DNA of 39,619 bases from an uncultured Pelagibacteraceae bacterium. GTDB lineage: Bacteria > Pseudomonadota > Alphaproteobacteria > Pelagibacterales > Pelagibacteraceae. Below the pieces are notes generated by a model. The model ran no database searches. It saw nothing but the letters and a program-made list of their open reading frames with translations, and was not told the origin of the DNA. Below are positions 16,300-24,317 of this stretch, one piece after another (within the stretch, counting starts at the first letter, position 1; every line of letters begins with the position of its first letter). A program made the position numbers and the translations under genes. The stretch spans positions 1 through 39,619 of the forward strand of contig CABYJT010000004.1 in assembly GCA_902519455.1 (NCBI GenBank), given 5' to 3'.

Positions 16300-17418
16300 T
16301 TATTTAATACTAGCTTTCATAGCTTCCCATTTTTCACCAAGCTCTGTACCATTATCAGCCCAGTACTCAGCGTCTACTAAGAAGTATCTTTTAAGGTTAG
16401 CTGGTGCTGTTGGCATATGTGGAACCATATTAGTTTTTCCATCTTTATACCAAGGCTCTCCTGCTTGCATAACTGCAATTGATGATTTTCTCCATGGAGC
16501 ATAAGCAATATATTTTGCACTTCCTGCTAACATCTCAGTACTTGTCATCATTGCTAAAGCCTTCATAGCGTCTTCTTGGTTTGGTCCACCCTTCACTAAT
16601 GCAAAATATTCGTAGTCAAGACCTTGTCCATCCCAAACTTGAACTATTGGAGCACCTTCTCCAACTGCTGCATTGAAAAATCTACCATTCCAACCAGTTG
16701 CCATTACAACTTCACCACTCATTAATAATTCTGGTGGTTGAGCTCCAGCTGACCAGAATACACATCCGCCATTTGGATCCTCACAAAGTGCTTTGATTTT
16801 ATTCATTGCTCTGTCAACATATCCTGGTTCTTCTAATTTTTTGTAGATAAATTCTCCACCTTTACCCATTTTTACGCCATCTGCTGCTAGTGCAATTTCT
16901 AAGTTAGTTAATGCACTTTTGTAAATAGCTCTTTTTCCAGGAAATCTTTTTGTGTTAAAGAAATCTTTTAAAGTCTTTGGCGTGCTTTTTAATAAATCAC
17001 TGTTGTAAGCATAGTTCCAAGAATATAAGATATTTCCTACCGCACATTTACTTGGCATATCGGTAAAGAAGTCTTCACTAGCTGGTGTACCATCTGGTGC
17101 TGGTGGGAAATCTTTGTCAAAATCAAATTCAACAAAAATCCCTTCGTCACAACCATTAATAGTATCATAAGCGAATACATCTATAATATCCCATGTGACT
17201 GCTCCTGCCTCTATTTGCGCTTTAATTTCTGAAAGTCCACCTGAATAGTCAACCCATTCGATCGGTACACCTAATGCTTTAGATGTTGGATCACCATATC
17301 CTAACTTTTGACTTTCTGTGTATGCTCCACCCCATGATGCAACAACTACTGCAAAAGCGGATGTAGATACAGAAACTGCAAATGTTAAAGCAAGTAATAA
17401 TTTACTTAATTTTCTCAT
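16300..17418 (-). CDS. potD: Periplasmic binding protein of a Pot-type ABC importer (PotD family)
   Basis: 372 residues beginning with a signal peptide (KLLLALTFAVSVSTSAFA, cleavage probably after AFA near residue 23). The mature protein starts VVVASWGGAYTESQK, the typical N-terminal strand of PotD-like binding proteins. Further on are WDIIDVFAYD, YSWNYAYNSD, and FWSAGAQPPELLMSGEV, and the C-terminus has KYIAYAPWRKSS, which also fits the family. It captures the ligand in the periplasm for PotB/PotC. A strong ribosome site GGAGG (17423-17427) precedes the ATG, and a promoter-like sequence lies at 17455-17483. A strong terminator follows, so it is probably expressed far above its permeases. The ligand could be a polyamine or, from the neighbouring genes, ectoine or a similar cyclic amidine. 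Confidence 0.9.
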   Translation of the reverse strand: MRKLSKLLLALTFAVSVSTSAFAVVVASWGGAYTESQKLGYGDPTSKALGVPIEWVDYSGGLSEIKAQIEAGAVTWDIIDVFAYDTINGCDEGIFVEFDFDKDFPPAPDGTPASEDFFTDMPSKCAVGNILYSWNYAYNSDLLKSTPKTLKDFFNTKRFPGKRAIYKSALTNLEIALAADGVKMGKGGEFIYKKLEEPGYVDRAMNKIKALCEDPNGGCVFWSAGAQPPELLMSGEVVMATGWNGRFFNAAVGEGAPIVQVWDGQGLDYEYFALVKGGPNQEDAMKALAMMTSTEMLAGSAKYIAYAPWRKSSIAVMQAGEPWYKDGKTNMVPHMPTAPANLKRYFLVDAEYWADNGTELGEKWEAMKASIK

Positions 17419-17454
17419 TTATCCTCCGTTTAAACGTTTTTTTATAAAAAAAGA

Positions 17455-17483
17455 AGTACAGCAACATAGAATATAAGAGTCAA
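17455..17483 (-). promoter_or_regulatory. Putative sigma-70-type promoter for potD
   Basis: On the minus strand TTGACT (17478-17483) matches five of six -35 consensus bases. A 17-base spacer separates it from TGTACT (17455-17460), a moderate -10 that carries the extended-10 TGC just upstream. Transcription from here would start about 30 bases before the potD ATG and pass the GGAGG ribosome site. The element lies in the 98-base gap between potA and potD, which is unusually wide for this window and fits separate transcription of the binding-protein gene. Confidence 0.45.
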
Positions 17484-17516
17484 CAGGTGATTTTGGCGAA
17501 AATGTAGTAATTTAGC

Positions 17517-18602
17517 TTATTTTAGGTCTAAAGCTCGAGCATCATGACTGTTCCAGCCGATATTAATTTCATTGCCAAGTTTTATATCTAAGTTTTGAGA
17601 ACTGTTTGGAACTTTCAATATAAATTCTGAATTGCCAAGTAAATTTAATCTAACTCTAGTGTGATCCCCATGATAAATGACCTCTTCGATTTTTCCTTTT
17701 TGATTGTTATCCATTTTATCTTTAGGATTAATTAATGCTCTCTCAGGTCTAATTGATACAGTAGTTTTTTCACCAACAGATTTTACTGAAATCGGATTAG
17801 CAATTATTTCACCCTTTTCTAATTTCACTCTACATGTTCCACTTGAAATTTCAGAAACCTCTCCACCGAAGGTATTATTTTCTCCAATAAATTCTGCAAC
17901 AAAGGAATTCACAGGTTCTTCATATAACTTATCAGGACTTGATAGTTGTTGAACTTTACCATCATTAAATACCGCGATTCTGTTTGACATAGTTAAAGCT
18001 TCGCCTTGATCATGAGTTACATAAACTACTGTTACACCAATACTTTCATGAATGTGTTTAATTTCGTACTGCATACTTTCTCTTAAATTTTTATCTAAGG
18101 CACCTAAAGGCTCATCCATTAATACAACAGATGGATCGAAAACTAATGCTCTTGCAACTGCTACTCTTTGTTGTTGACCTCCTGACAGCTGACCTGGCAT
18201 TCTGTTTGCAAATCCACCGAGTGAAACCATTGATAAAGCTTTATCTACTTTTTTTTCTATATCCACTTGAGACATTTTTCTTACTTTTAATGGAAATGCT
18301 AAATTTTCAAAAACTGTCATATGAGGAAACAGAGCATAATTCTGAAAAACCATTCCAATACCTCTTTTGTGAGGAGGGATATTTGAAATTGGATTTTTAT
18401 CTAAATAAATCTCTCCATTAGTTGGAGTTTCAAAACCTGCTAACATCATTAAGCATGTAGTTTTTCCTGAACCAGAGGGTCCGAGCATTGTTACGAATTC
18501 ACCTTCTTTGATATCTAAATTTAAATCTTTAACTACTAATACTTTTCCATCGTAGCTTTTGTCGACTTTATCAAATTTTACGAAATCTTCTTTTTTTGAC
18601 AT
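17517..18602 (-). CDS. potA: ATP-binding subunit of a Pot-type ABC importer (PotA family)
   Basis: 361 residues with Walker A GPSGSGKTT near residues 42-50, the Q-loop MVFQNYALFPHM, the signature LSGGQQQR, Walker B VVLMDEP and the switch His in VTHDQGEA. The C-terminal third is a TOBE-type regulatory domain (FIGENNTFGG, then TVSIRPERAL), as in PotA/FbpC/MalK-type ATPases. It drives import through PotB/PotC at the inner face of the membrane. It lies 45 bases downstream of the ectoine-hydrolase-like gene on the same strand and upstream of potD, so it probably shares a transcript with the ectoine genes. The separation of potA from potBC by potD and a terminator is worth noting, since ATPase and permease doses need matching. 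Confidence 0.92.
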   Translation of the reverse strand: MSKKEDFVKFDKVDKSYDGKVLVVKDLNLDIKEGEFVTMLGPSGSGKTTCLMMLAGFETPTNGEIYLDKNPISNIPPHKRGIGMVFQNYALFPHMTVFENLAFPLKVRKMSQVDIEKKVDKALSMVSLGGFANRMPGQLSGGQQQRVAVARALVFDPSVVLMDEPLGALDKNLRESMQYEIKHIHESIGVTVVYVTHDQGEALTMSNRIAVFNDGKVQQLSSPDKLYEEPVNSFVAEFIGENNTFGGEVSEISSGTCRVKLEKGEIIANPISVKSVGEKTTVSIRPERALINPKDKMDNNQKGKIEEVIYHGDHTRVRLNLLGNSEFILKVPNSSQNLDIKLGNEINIGWNSHDARALDLK

Positions 18603-18647
18603 AAGGTAGTTTTTAAAACATTTAGTGAAGTTGTTTGCAACACTTAA

Positions 18648-19817
18648 TTAGCTCTTAATATGTAACTCTTTTGAAAAATTACAAAATAGTTCACACCCTT
18701 TATCTGTGACTCTTATAGCTTCAGATGCTTCAACTCCCCAGTCACCAAATTGCATTACAGCTATCATATGAAAACACGCATTCGGTACTAGTTCAGTCAT
18801 TTCTCCTTTATATATGTTAAGAGTATGCTCGCCCCAATCTGGTGGGTAACCTATTCCAATTGAATAACCAGTTCTTGATTTTTTCTCTATTCCATATTTA
18901 TCTAAAATACCCCAAAAAGCTTGAGCTACATCATTTGCAGTATTCCCAGGTTTTGTAGCATCTATTCCAGCTTGTAAAGCCTCGATAGTCTTGTTCATTG
19001 TGTCTATTTTTAATTGATCAGGTTTTCCAAGTAAGACTGTTCTAGCCATTGGCGCATGATATCTTTTATAAACTCCAGACAACTCAACAATAGTCGCCTC
19101 ACCTTCAACAAACTTATCTTGAGTTGCTGTTAAATGAGATGCGGATGTTCCTTTTCCTGTTGGTAAGAGTGTAGCGATACTAGAATATTCTCCACCAAAC
19201 TCTGGTGTCCCATAAAATAAAGTTTTTTGTATCTCTCCAACTGCATCGCATTGTCTGACACCCGGTTTAATTACTTCCATTGCAGTCTTCATTCCTTTTT
19301 CTGAAATTAGTGCGGCAGTTTTCATATAATTAATTTCTGCATCAGATTTTGCAAATCTTGCCCAGTTAACTAATCTCTCTGAGTCTTTTATTTTTGCATT
19401 AGGTAAACCTTGTTTTATCTTTTCATAACAAAAAGCAGTGAAGTAATGGGTATCCATCTCAACTCCAATTGAAAGCTTATCCCAATTTCTATCTTTAATG
19501 ATCTGTACTAAATAATCGTAAGGGTGTTTTGGCCATGTATGAATATAATTTTCATCATACACAATTATATTTTCATCTTTGAGATATGTTTTTATGTACG
19601 CACCTCCTGAATCTTGAGCTCTTACAAAACATAAAGGTTCATCAGCGTTAACATGAACAATTGCACACTGAGCATAATAAAAAGACCATGCATCATAACC
19701 AGTTAAATAATTCATATTATTTGTGTCGTGAGAAATTAATAGTTCAATACCTTTATCCTGCATCATCGACTGAACTTTTTTTAATCTTTCTTTATATTCG
19801 TCTTTAGTAAATGACAT
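18648..19817 (-). CDS. doeA: Ectoine hydrolase-like protein (DoeA/EutD, M24 creatinase fold)
   Basis: 389 residues, about the length of DoeA. It matches the DoeA/EutD pattern as I recall it: NMNYLTGYDAWSFYYAQC near 34-51, RAQDSGGA, GVEMDTHYFTA, LVNWARFAKSDAEINYM, and ELSGVYKRYHAPMARTV at 245-261, with SRTGYSIGIGYPPDWGEHT later. In metal-dependent M24 peptidases the equivalent segment holds two metal-binding Asp; here these positions are Glu245 and Pro256, so this is not an ordinary Xaa-Pro aminopeptidase. DoeA opens the ectoine ring to N-acetyl-2,4-diaminobutyrate, and a Glu in this motif is reported to take part in covalent catalysis (from memory). The gene follows a eutA-like gene by 6 bases and precedes a Pot-type importer. 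A creatinase-like activity on another amidine is the main alternative. Confidence 0.82.
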   Translation of the reverse strand: MSFTKDEYKERLKKVQSMMQDKGIELLISHDTNNMNYLTGYDAWSFYYAQCAIVHVNADEPLCFVRAQDSGGAYIKTYLKDENIIVYDENYIHTWPKHPYDYLVQIIKDRNWDKLSIGVEMDTHYFTAFCYEKIKQGLPNAKIKDSERLVNWARFAKSDAEINYMKTAALISEKGMKTAMEVIKPGVRQCDAVGEIQKTLFYGTPEFGGEYSSIATLLPTGKGTSASHLTATQDKFVEGEATIVELSGVYKRYHAPMARTVLLGKPDQLKIDTMNKTIEALQAGIDATKPGNTANDVAQAFWGILDKYGIEKKSRTGYSIGIGYPPDWGEHTLNIYKGEMTELVPNACFHMIAVMQFGDWGVEASEAIRVTDKGCELFCNFSKELHIKS

Positions 19818-19823
19818 AAATTT

Positions 19824-20564
19824 CTATCTGAATAATTTACCAAAACCTTCGACGAGGTTATTTTTATTTATTTGGACAAGAGTATCCCAAATTAATGCCT
19901 GATTGCTTGATAAAACAATCGTATTAAGTTTTTTTTCAAGTTTATCGATTATTGGTAATACGGGAAGAGCTGTACAAGATACAAATAATGCGTCTGCTCC
20001 ATTTAAATCTATTTTAGACAAGACATCATACAAATAATTTTGGTCTACTTTACCTATGTCGTAATCTGCCTCTATATCAAAGTATGAATTGGATGTTATT
20101 TCAAATCCCTCTGACTTAAAATATCCCATAACCTCATCATTAAGTTTTTTACTGTAGGGAGTAAATAGCGAAAGTTTTTTAATATTTAACTTTTTTAATG
20201 CTTTTATTGCAGCTGTACTTGGTGTTGTAACCTGGGCCATTGGTTTTGCTGCTTTTACCTTTTGCTTAATGGAGTTATAACCTGCTGCAATAGTTCCAGA
20301 AGTACATCCGTAGACTACGCAATCAATATCTTGATCTGGTAAAATATCTTTTGTTACACTGGTTACTTTATCTGACATTTTGATCAGATTTTCTTTGGTT
20401 AAAGGATTATAACACTCTATTCTATTAACAAAAAAATCAATTTCTCTATCCTTAATTACATTTATAAAATCTCTTTCAATCATAAAATCACTTGCAAGAG
20501 CAATAAGGCCAACTCGTGGATTTGATTTACTTATGTATTTAGGTTCTATTTTTGTTGAATTCAT
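19824..20564 (-). CDS. eutA: Asp/Glu racemase-superfamily protein, EutA-like (ectoine utilisation)
   Basis: 246 residues. Two Cys residues in the expected mirrored positions, VVYGCTSGT (C87) and LFVSCTALP (C197), mark the aspartate/glutamate racemase superfamily, which includes maleate isomerase and arylmalonate decarboxylase. The N-terminus RVGLIALASDFMIERDF resembles the EutA and maleate isomerase group. In known ectoine-degrading bacteria eutA sits directly before or near eutD (doeA); here the two are 6 bases apart in the same order, which is the main reason for the EutA call. The biochemical role of EutA is not clear to me; in clusters with eutB and eutC it is linked to hydroxyectoine use, but those genes are not seen in this window. 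A plain maleate isomerase or racemase is the alternative. Confidence 0.7.
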   Translation of the reverse strand: MNSTKIEPKYISKSNPRVGLIALASDFMIERDFINVIKDREIDFFVNRIECYNPLTKENLIKMSDKVTSVTKDILPDQDIDCVVYGCTSGTIAAGYNSIKQKVKAAKPMAQVTTPSTAAIKALKKLNIKKLSLFTPYSKKLNDEVMGYFKSEGFEITSNSYFDIEADYDIGKVDQNYLYDVLSKIDLNGADALFVSCTALPVLPIIDKLEKKLNTIVLSSNQALIWDTLVQINKNNLVEGFGKLFR

Positions 20565-20624
20565 ATTTTAAAAGAGTGAATATATCATAAGTTCTTGAAT
20601 AATCATTAATATTAAATGAATTGA

Positions 20625-21488
20625 ATGAATTTTAAAGATACTCTAGTTGCATCACTTGTTCCTATCTTTTTAGGTTTTGGTTTTGTAATTGCCAAACCTG
20701 CTTTTGAGTCTTTTCCTCCAATACTTCTAATGGGATTAAGATTTATTTTTGCTGCTTCTATTTTAATTTGGTGGTTTCCTATCCCAAAAGGTTTTTTAAA
20801 AAAAATTTTTATAGCTTCATTTATAGCAAACACCTTGCAATACAGTATTACCTATACTGGTTTAAATTTTATTGATGCATCTGCAGCAGTATTATTAGTA
20901 CAAACAGAAGTTCCATTTGGAGTAATATTTGCTTTTTTCATGTTGAAAGAGAAACCAACTATAAGAGCTTTGATTGGGATAGGAATTGCATTTGTAGGAG
21001 TTTATATTTTAACTGGCTCACCTAATTTAGATGGAAAAATATTTGGAATCGCTCTTACAATTTTAGGTTCAGCAATATGGGCACTTGGCCAAGTAATTGT
21101 TAAACCTTTGAGTAAAGAAATTAATCCTTTAGCTTTAGTTGCGTGGCTTGCATTATTTTCTGGACCCACTTTAATTTTAATTTCTGCGGTAATTGAAGGT
21201 GATACCATATCATATTTATCAACTGCTAAATTTAATCATTGGTTAATAGCATTTTACATTGGATTTATTATGCAACCTATAACTTATGGCTGCTTTTATT
21301 ATGTTCTAAAAAATAATCCATTATATAAAGTTTTACCCATAGTGACTATGGGTATACCACCCACTGGATTGCTTGCAGCAATATTTTTATTAGGCGAAAA
21401 GCCAACATCTGAATTATTTATTGGAGGAGTAATAATAATATTTGGTGTCATAATGATATTATATAAAAAGAAAGAGGAGGTAAATTAA
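20625..21488 (+). CDS. EamA/DMT-family membrane transporter (first of three in the window)
   Basis: 287 residues forming about ten short membrane helices, in two repeated halves of five, as in the EamA (drug/metabolite transporter) family. Features include FGFVIAKPAFESFPP in helix 1, LNFIDASAAVLLVQTEVPFG and the matching second-half segment YVLKNNPLYKVLPIVTMGIP. Members usually export amino acids or other metabolites across the inner membrane. It is the first gene of a plus-strand operon and its stop overlaps the next start by one base (TAATG). It is divergent from the eutA-like gene with a 60-base gap. Its substrate cannot be inferred from the sequence. Confidence 0.88.
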   Translation: MNFKDTLVASLVPIFLGFGFVIAKPAFESFPPILLMGLRFIFAASILIWWFPIPKGFLKKIFIASFIANTLQYSITYTGLNFIDASAAVLLVQTEVPFGVIFAFFMLKEKPTIRALIGIGIAFVGVYILTGSPNLDGKIFGIALTILGSAIWALGQVIVKPLSKEINPLALVAWLALFSGPTLILISAVIEGDTISYLSTAKFNHWLIAFYIGFIMQPITYGCFYYVLKNNPLYKVLPIVTMGIPPTGLLAAIFLLGEKPTSELFIGGVIIIFGVIMILYKKKEEVN

Positions 21489-22429
21489 TGAATGTAGGAT
21501 TTATTGGCTTGGGAAATGTTGGAGGAAAACTAGCTGGGAGTTTATTGAGGAATAAATTTAATTTAACAGTTAGAGATTTAGATAAAAATTTAACAAAACA
21601 GTTTAAAGACACTGGTGCTAAAATTGCAAACTCTGCTAAAGAGCTGGCTGAGGAAGTTGATTTAATAATAACTTGTCTTCCTTCTCCTAAAATTTGTGCA
21701 GAGGTTATGGAAGGAAAAGATGGAATATTGGAAGGTCTTTCTGAAAATAAAATTTGGCTAGAAATGAGCACTACAGATGAGGCAGAGGTTAAAAGAATTG
21801 GACAGAAAGTTATTGAAAAAAAAGCTATACCATTAGATGGTCCAGTAAGCGGTGGATGCCATAGAGCAGCGTCAGGAAATATAGCAATATTTGTTGGTGG
21901 AGAAAGGGAGGCATTTGAAAAGATTTTACCTGCTTTAACTGTAATGGGACGAAAAATATTACATACAGGAGTATTAGGTACTGCTTCAGTATTGAAAGTA
22001 ATTACAAATTATTTAGCGTCTGCACATTTGGTTGCCCTTGGGGAGGCATGGACAGTAGCCAAAAAGTCAAAACTAGATCTTGCAAAAACTTACAAGGGAA
22101 TTGCAGTTTCTTCGGGTAATTCATTTGTTCATGAAACTGAGAGCCAAGTTATATTAAATGGTTCTTACAATATTAACTTTACTATGGATCTTGTTTTAAA
22201 GGATACAGGTCTGTTTGATGAACTCGCAAAAAAATTAAATGCACCTTTAGAAATTTCTCCAAAAATTGTTGAAATATTTAAGGATGGTCAAAAAAAATAT
22301 GGATCAAGAGCTTGGTCCTCGATGATAGTAAAAAGAATGGAAGACTTAAATAAAATTAATTTTAGAGCTGAAGGTTTTCCTGATGAGTTAATTGACAATG
22401 AGTCTGAAGAAAAAGGTTATGAAATTTAA
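21488..22429 (+). CDS. 3-hydroxyisobutyrate dehydrogenase-family oxidoreductase
   Basis: 313 residues. The N-terminal Rossmann motif VGFIGLGNVGGKLAGSLL, the substrate-binding DGPVSGGCHRAASG near 117-130 and the catalytic Lys170 in SVLKVITNY place it in the beta-hydroxyacid dehydrogenase family (3-hydroxyisobutyrate, tartronate semialdehyde, 6-phosphogluconate relatives). These enzymes oxidise a 3-hydroxyacid to the semialdehyde or run in reverse. The start overlaps the EamA stop by one base. It is followed by an aldehyde dehydrogenase gene 21 bases later, so the two could act in sequence on a hydroxyacid and its semialdehyde. The canonical DAPVSGG and NN are slightly changed (DGPVSGG and TN), which suggests a substrate other than 3-hydroxyisobutyrate. 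Confidence 0.88.
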   Translation: MNVGFIGLGNVGGKLAGSLLRNKFNLTVRDLDKNLTKQFKDTGAKIANSAKELAEEVDLIITCLPSPKICAEVMEGKDGILEGLSENKIWLEMSTTDEAEVKRIGQKVIEKKAIPLDGPVSGGCHRAASGNIAIFVGGEREAFEKILPALTVMGRKILHTGVLGTASVLKVITNYLASAHLVALGEAWTVAKKSKLDLAKTYKGIAVSSGNSFVHETESQVILNGSYNINFTMDLVLKDTGLFDELAKKLNAPLEISPKIVEIFKDGQKKYGSRAWSSMIVKRMEDLNKINFRAEGFPDELIDNESEEKGYEI

Positions 22430-22450
22430 ATTTTATGCTACAATAAATTT

Positions 22451-23881
22451 ATGATTGAAAAGAAAAATTTTTATATAAATGGAAAGTGGGTTTCTCCAGC
22501 TAAACCAAATGACTTTGAAGTAATTAATCCCTCAACTGAGGAAGCTTTTGCAATAATATCTTTGGGCTCTGCTGAAGATGCAGATAAAGCAATAAATGCC
22601 GCCAAGATCGCATTTGAGACTTGGAGAGAAACTACAAAGGAAGAAAGGTTAGCTTTACTTGAAAAGTTTGATGAAATTTATAATAGAAGATGGGATGAAA
22701 TGGTTGAGGCTCAATCTAAAGAAATGGGCGCCCCACTAGATTTTGCTTCCGAAACTCACACTAAAATGGGTGCAGATATTTGTAGAAATAACATTGAAAT
22801 TTTAAAAAATTTTAATTTTGAACATCAATTTGATCCTAAATCTAATAATCATATTAGATATGAACCAATTGGAGTTTGCGGATTAATAACCCCCTGGAAT
22901 TTTCCTATGAACCAAATCGTATTAAAGGTTATTCCTGCTTTAGCTGCTGGATGTACAATGATTTTAAAACCATCTGAAATTGCTCCAGTATCAGCAGTAT
23001 TGTTTGCTGAAATGATTGACGAGGCTGGCTTTCCTGCTGGAGTTTTTAATTTAGTGAATGGAAATGGAGAAGTTGTTGGAAATCATATTTCTGGTCATGC
23101 TGACATTGATATGGTCTCGTTCACAGGATCAACAAGAGCTGGAAAACTAATTCAGAAAAATGCAGCTGATACTATAAAAAAAGTAACTCTTGAATTGGGT
23201 GGTAAAGGTGGAAATATAGTTTTTGCAGATTCATATCCTAATGCTGTTAGAGATGGTGTAAGAAATATAATGAGTAACTCTGGACAATCATGTGATGCTC
23301 CAACAAGAATGTTGGTTGAAAAGCCAATTTATGAAAGAGCTGTTAAAGAAGCTGTTGATGAAGCAAATAAAATTAAAGTTGATCTGGCTTCTAAAAAAGG
23401 AAATCATATTGGACCTTTAGTTTCAAAAGTACAATATGATAAAGTTGTAAATCTTATCAATGAGGGAATAAAAGAAGGCGCAACATTAGCTGCAGGTGGA
23501 CCAGATTTGCCAAATGGACTTAACAAAGGTTATTTTGTTAAACCAACAATTTTTTCAGATGTAAATAATGACATGAAAATTGCAAGAACTGAAATTTTTG
23601 GACCTGTGCTTTCAATTATACCATTTGAAACTGAAGAAGAAGCAATAGCAATTACAAATGATACATCTTATGGACTAGGTAATTATCTACAAACTGAAGA
23701 TAAAGAAAAAGCCAAAAGAGTTGCTAGAAAAGTTAGAGCTGGAACGGTTTATATCAATGGTCAAGCCACAGATACTGGAATGCCGTTTGGTGGTTACAAA
23801 CAATCTGGTAATGGTCGTGAAGGTGGTGTCTGGGGTTTCACTGAATTTTTAGAAGTAAAAGCAATTACCGGTTGGAATTAA
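22451..23881 (+). CDS. NAD(P)-dependent aldehyde dehydrogenase
   Basis: 476 residues, full family length. The catalytic Cys281 is in SGQSCDAPTRM and the general base Glu248 in LELGGKGGNIVF. The nucleotide-binding region shows TPWNFPMNQ and KPSEIAP, and FGPVLSIIPF lies near the C-terminal end. It oxidises an aldehyde to the acid with NAD or NADP in the cytoplasm. The usual GGKSP after the Glu is GGKGG here, as in some broad-specificity members. The preceding dehydrogenase gene suggests a semialdehyde substrate. A role in oxidising the aspartate semialdehyde formed from ectoine-derived diaminobutyrate is possible, but nothing in the sequence proves it. Confidence 0.93.
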   Translation: MIEKKNFYINGKWVSPAKPNDFEVINPSTEEAFAIISLGSAEDADKAINAAKIAFETWRETTKEERLALLEKFDEIYNRRWDEMVEAQSKEMGAPLDFASETHTKMGADICRNNIEILKNFNFEHQFDPKSNNHIRYEPIGVCGLITPWNFPMNQIVLKVIPALAAGCTMILKPSEIAPVSAVLFAEMIDEAGFPAGVFNLVNGNGEVVGNHISGHADIDMVSFTGSTRAGKLIQKNAADTIKKVTLELGGKGGNIVFADSYPNAVRDGVRNIMSNSGQSCDAPTRMLVEKPIYERAVKEAVDEANKIKVDLASKKGNHIGPLVSKVQYDKVVNLINEGIKEGATLAAGGPDLPNGLNKGYFVKPTIFSDVNNDMKIARTEIFGPVLSIIPFETEEEAIAITNDTSYGLGNYLQTEDKEKAKRVARKVRAGTVYINGQATDTGMPFGGYKQSGNGREGGVWGFTEFLEVKAITGWN

Positions 23882-23925
23882 GAGTTTAAATAACTTATAA
23901 TCAGAATTAGTTAATAGAGGTTTAT

Positions 23926-24312
23926 ATGATTGGTTATGTGATGGTAGGTACTAATAATTTGAATGATGCTATTACATTTTACGACAAAGTTTTAGAAGTA
24001 ATTGGTTTAGATAGAAACGAGACAATTGAAGATGATTATGCTGCATATGGAGCAAAAGGTACCAAAGATATTGAGTTTTACGTCACTAAACCTTTCAATA
24101 AAAAAGATGCTACCTTTGGAAATGGAACACAAATCACATTTTTAACTTCATCAAGATCTCATGTTGATAAATTTCATGAGGTTGGTTTAAAAGCTGGAGG
24201 AACTAGTGAGGGACCTGGTGGCGAAAGACCAGAAGGCTCAGGAGTTTATTATTCGTATCTTCGTGATTTAGATGGAAATAAAATTTGTGCATTTACAAAT
24301 AGTAAAGAATAA
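23926..24312 (+). CDS. VOC superfamily (glyoxalase/dioxygenase-like) protein
   Basis: 128 residues with the paired beta-alpha-beta-beta-beta modules of the vicinal oxygen chelate fold: IGYVMVGTNNLNDAITFYDK at the N-terminus and YYSYLRDLDGNKICAF at the C-terminus. Members include glyoxalase I, fosfomycin resistance proteins and extradiol dioxygenases, and many have unknown substrates. The normal N-terminal metal His is not present in MIGYVMVG, so metal binding is uncertain. A ribosome site AGAGG lies 7 bases before the ATG. It is placed 44 bases after the aldehyde dehydrogenase gene and 5 bases before the homocysteine methyltransferase gene, in one operon; its role there is unknown. Confidence 0.82.
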   Translation: MIGYVMVGTNNLNDAITFYDKVLEVIGLDRNETIEDDYAAYGAKGTKDIEFYVTKPFNKKDATFGNGTQITFLTSSRSHVDKFHEVGLKAGGTSEGPGGERPEGSGVYYSYLRDLDGNKICAFTNSKE

Positions 24313-24317
24313 AATTT

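Noticed and set aside
18603-18647. Hairpin between doeA and potA (GTTG/CAAC around CAAA)
   Set aside because: The stem has only four reliable pairs and no U-run, so operon read-through is more likely than termination.
24313-24317. SAM or glycine riboswitch before the homocysteine methyltransferase or GcvT-like genes
   Set aside because: The spacer before the methyltransferase is 5 bases, and the 116-base region before 6638 shows no recognisable riboswitch core.
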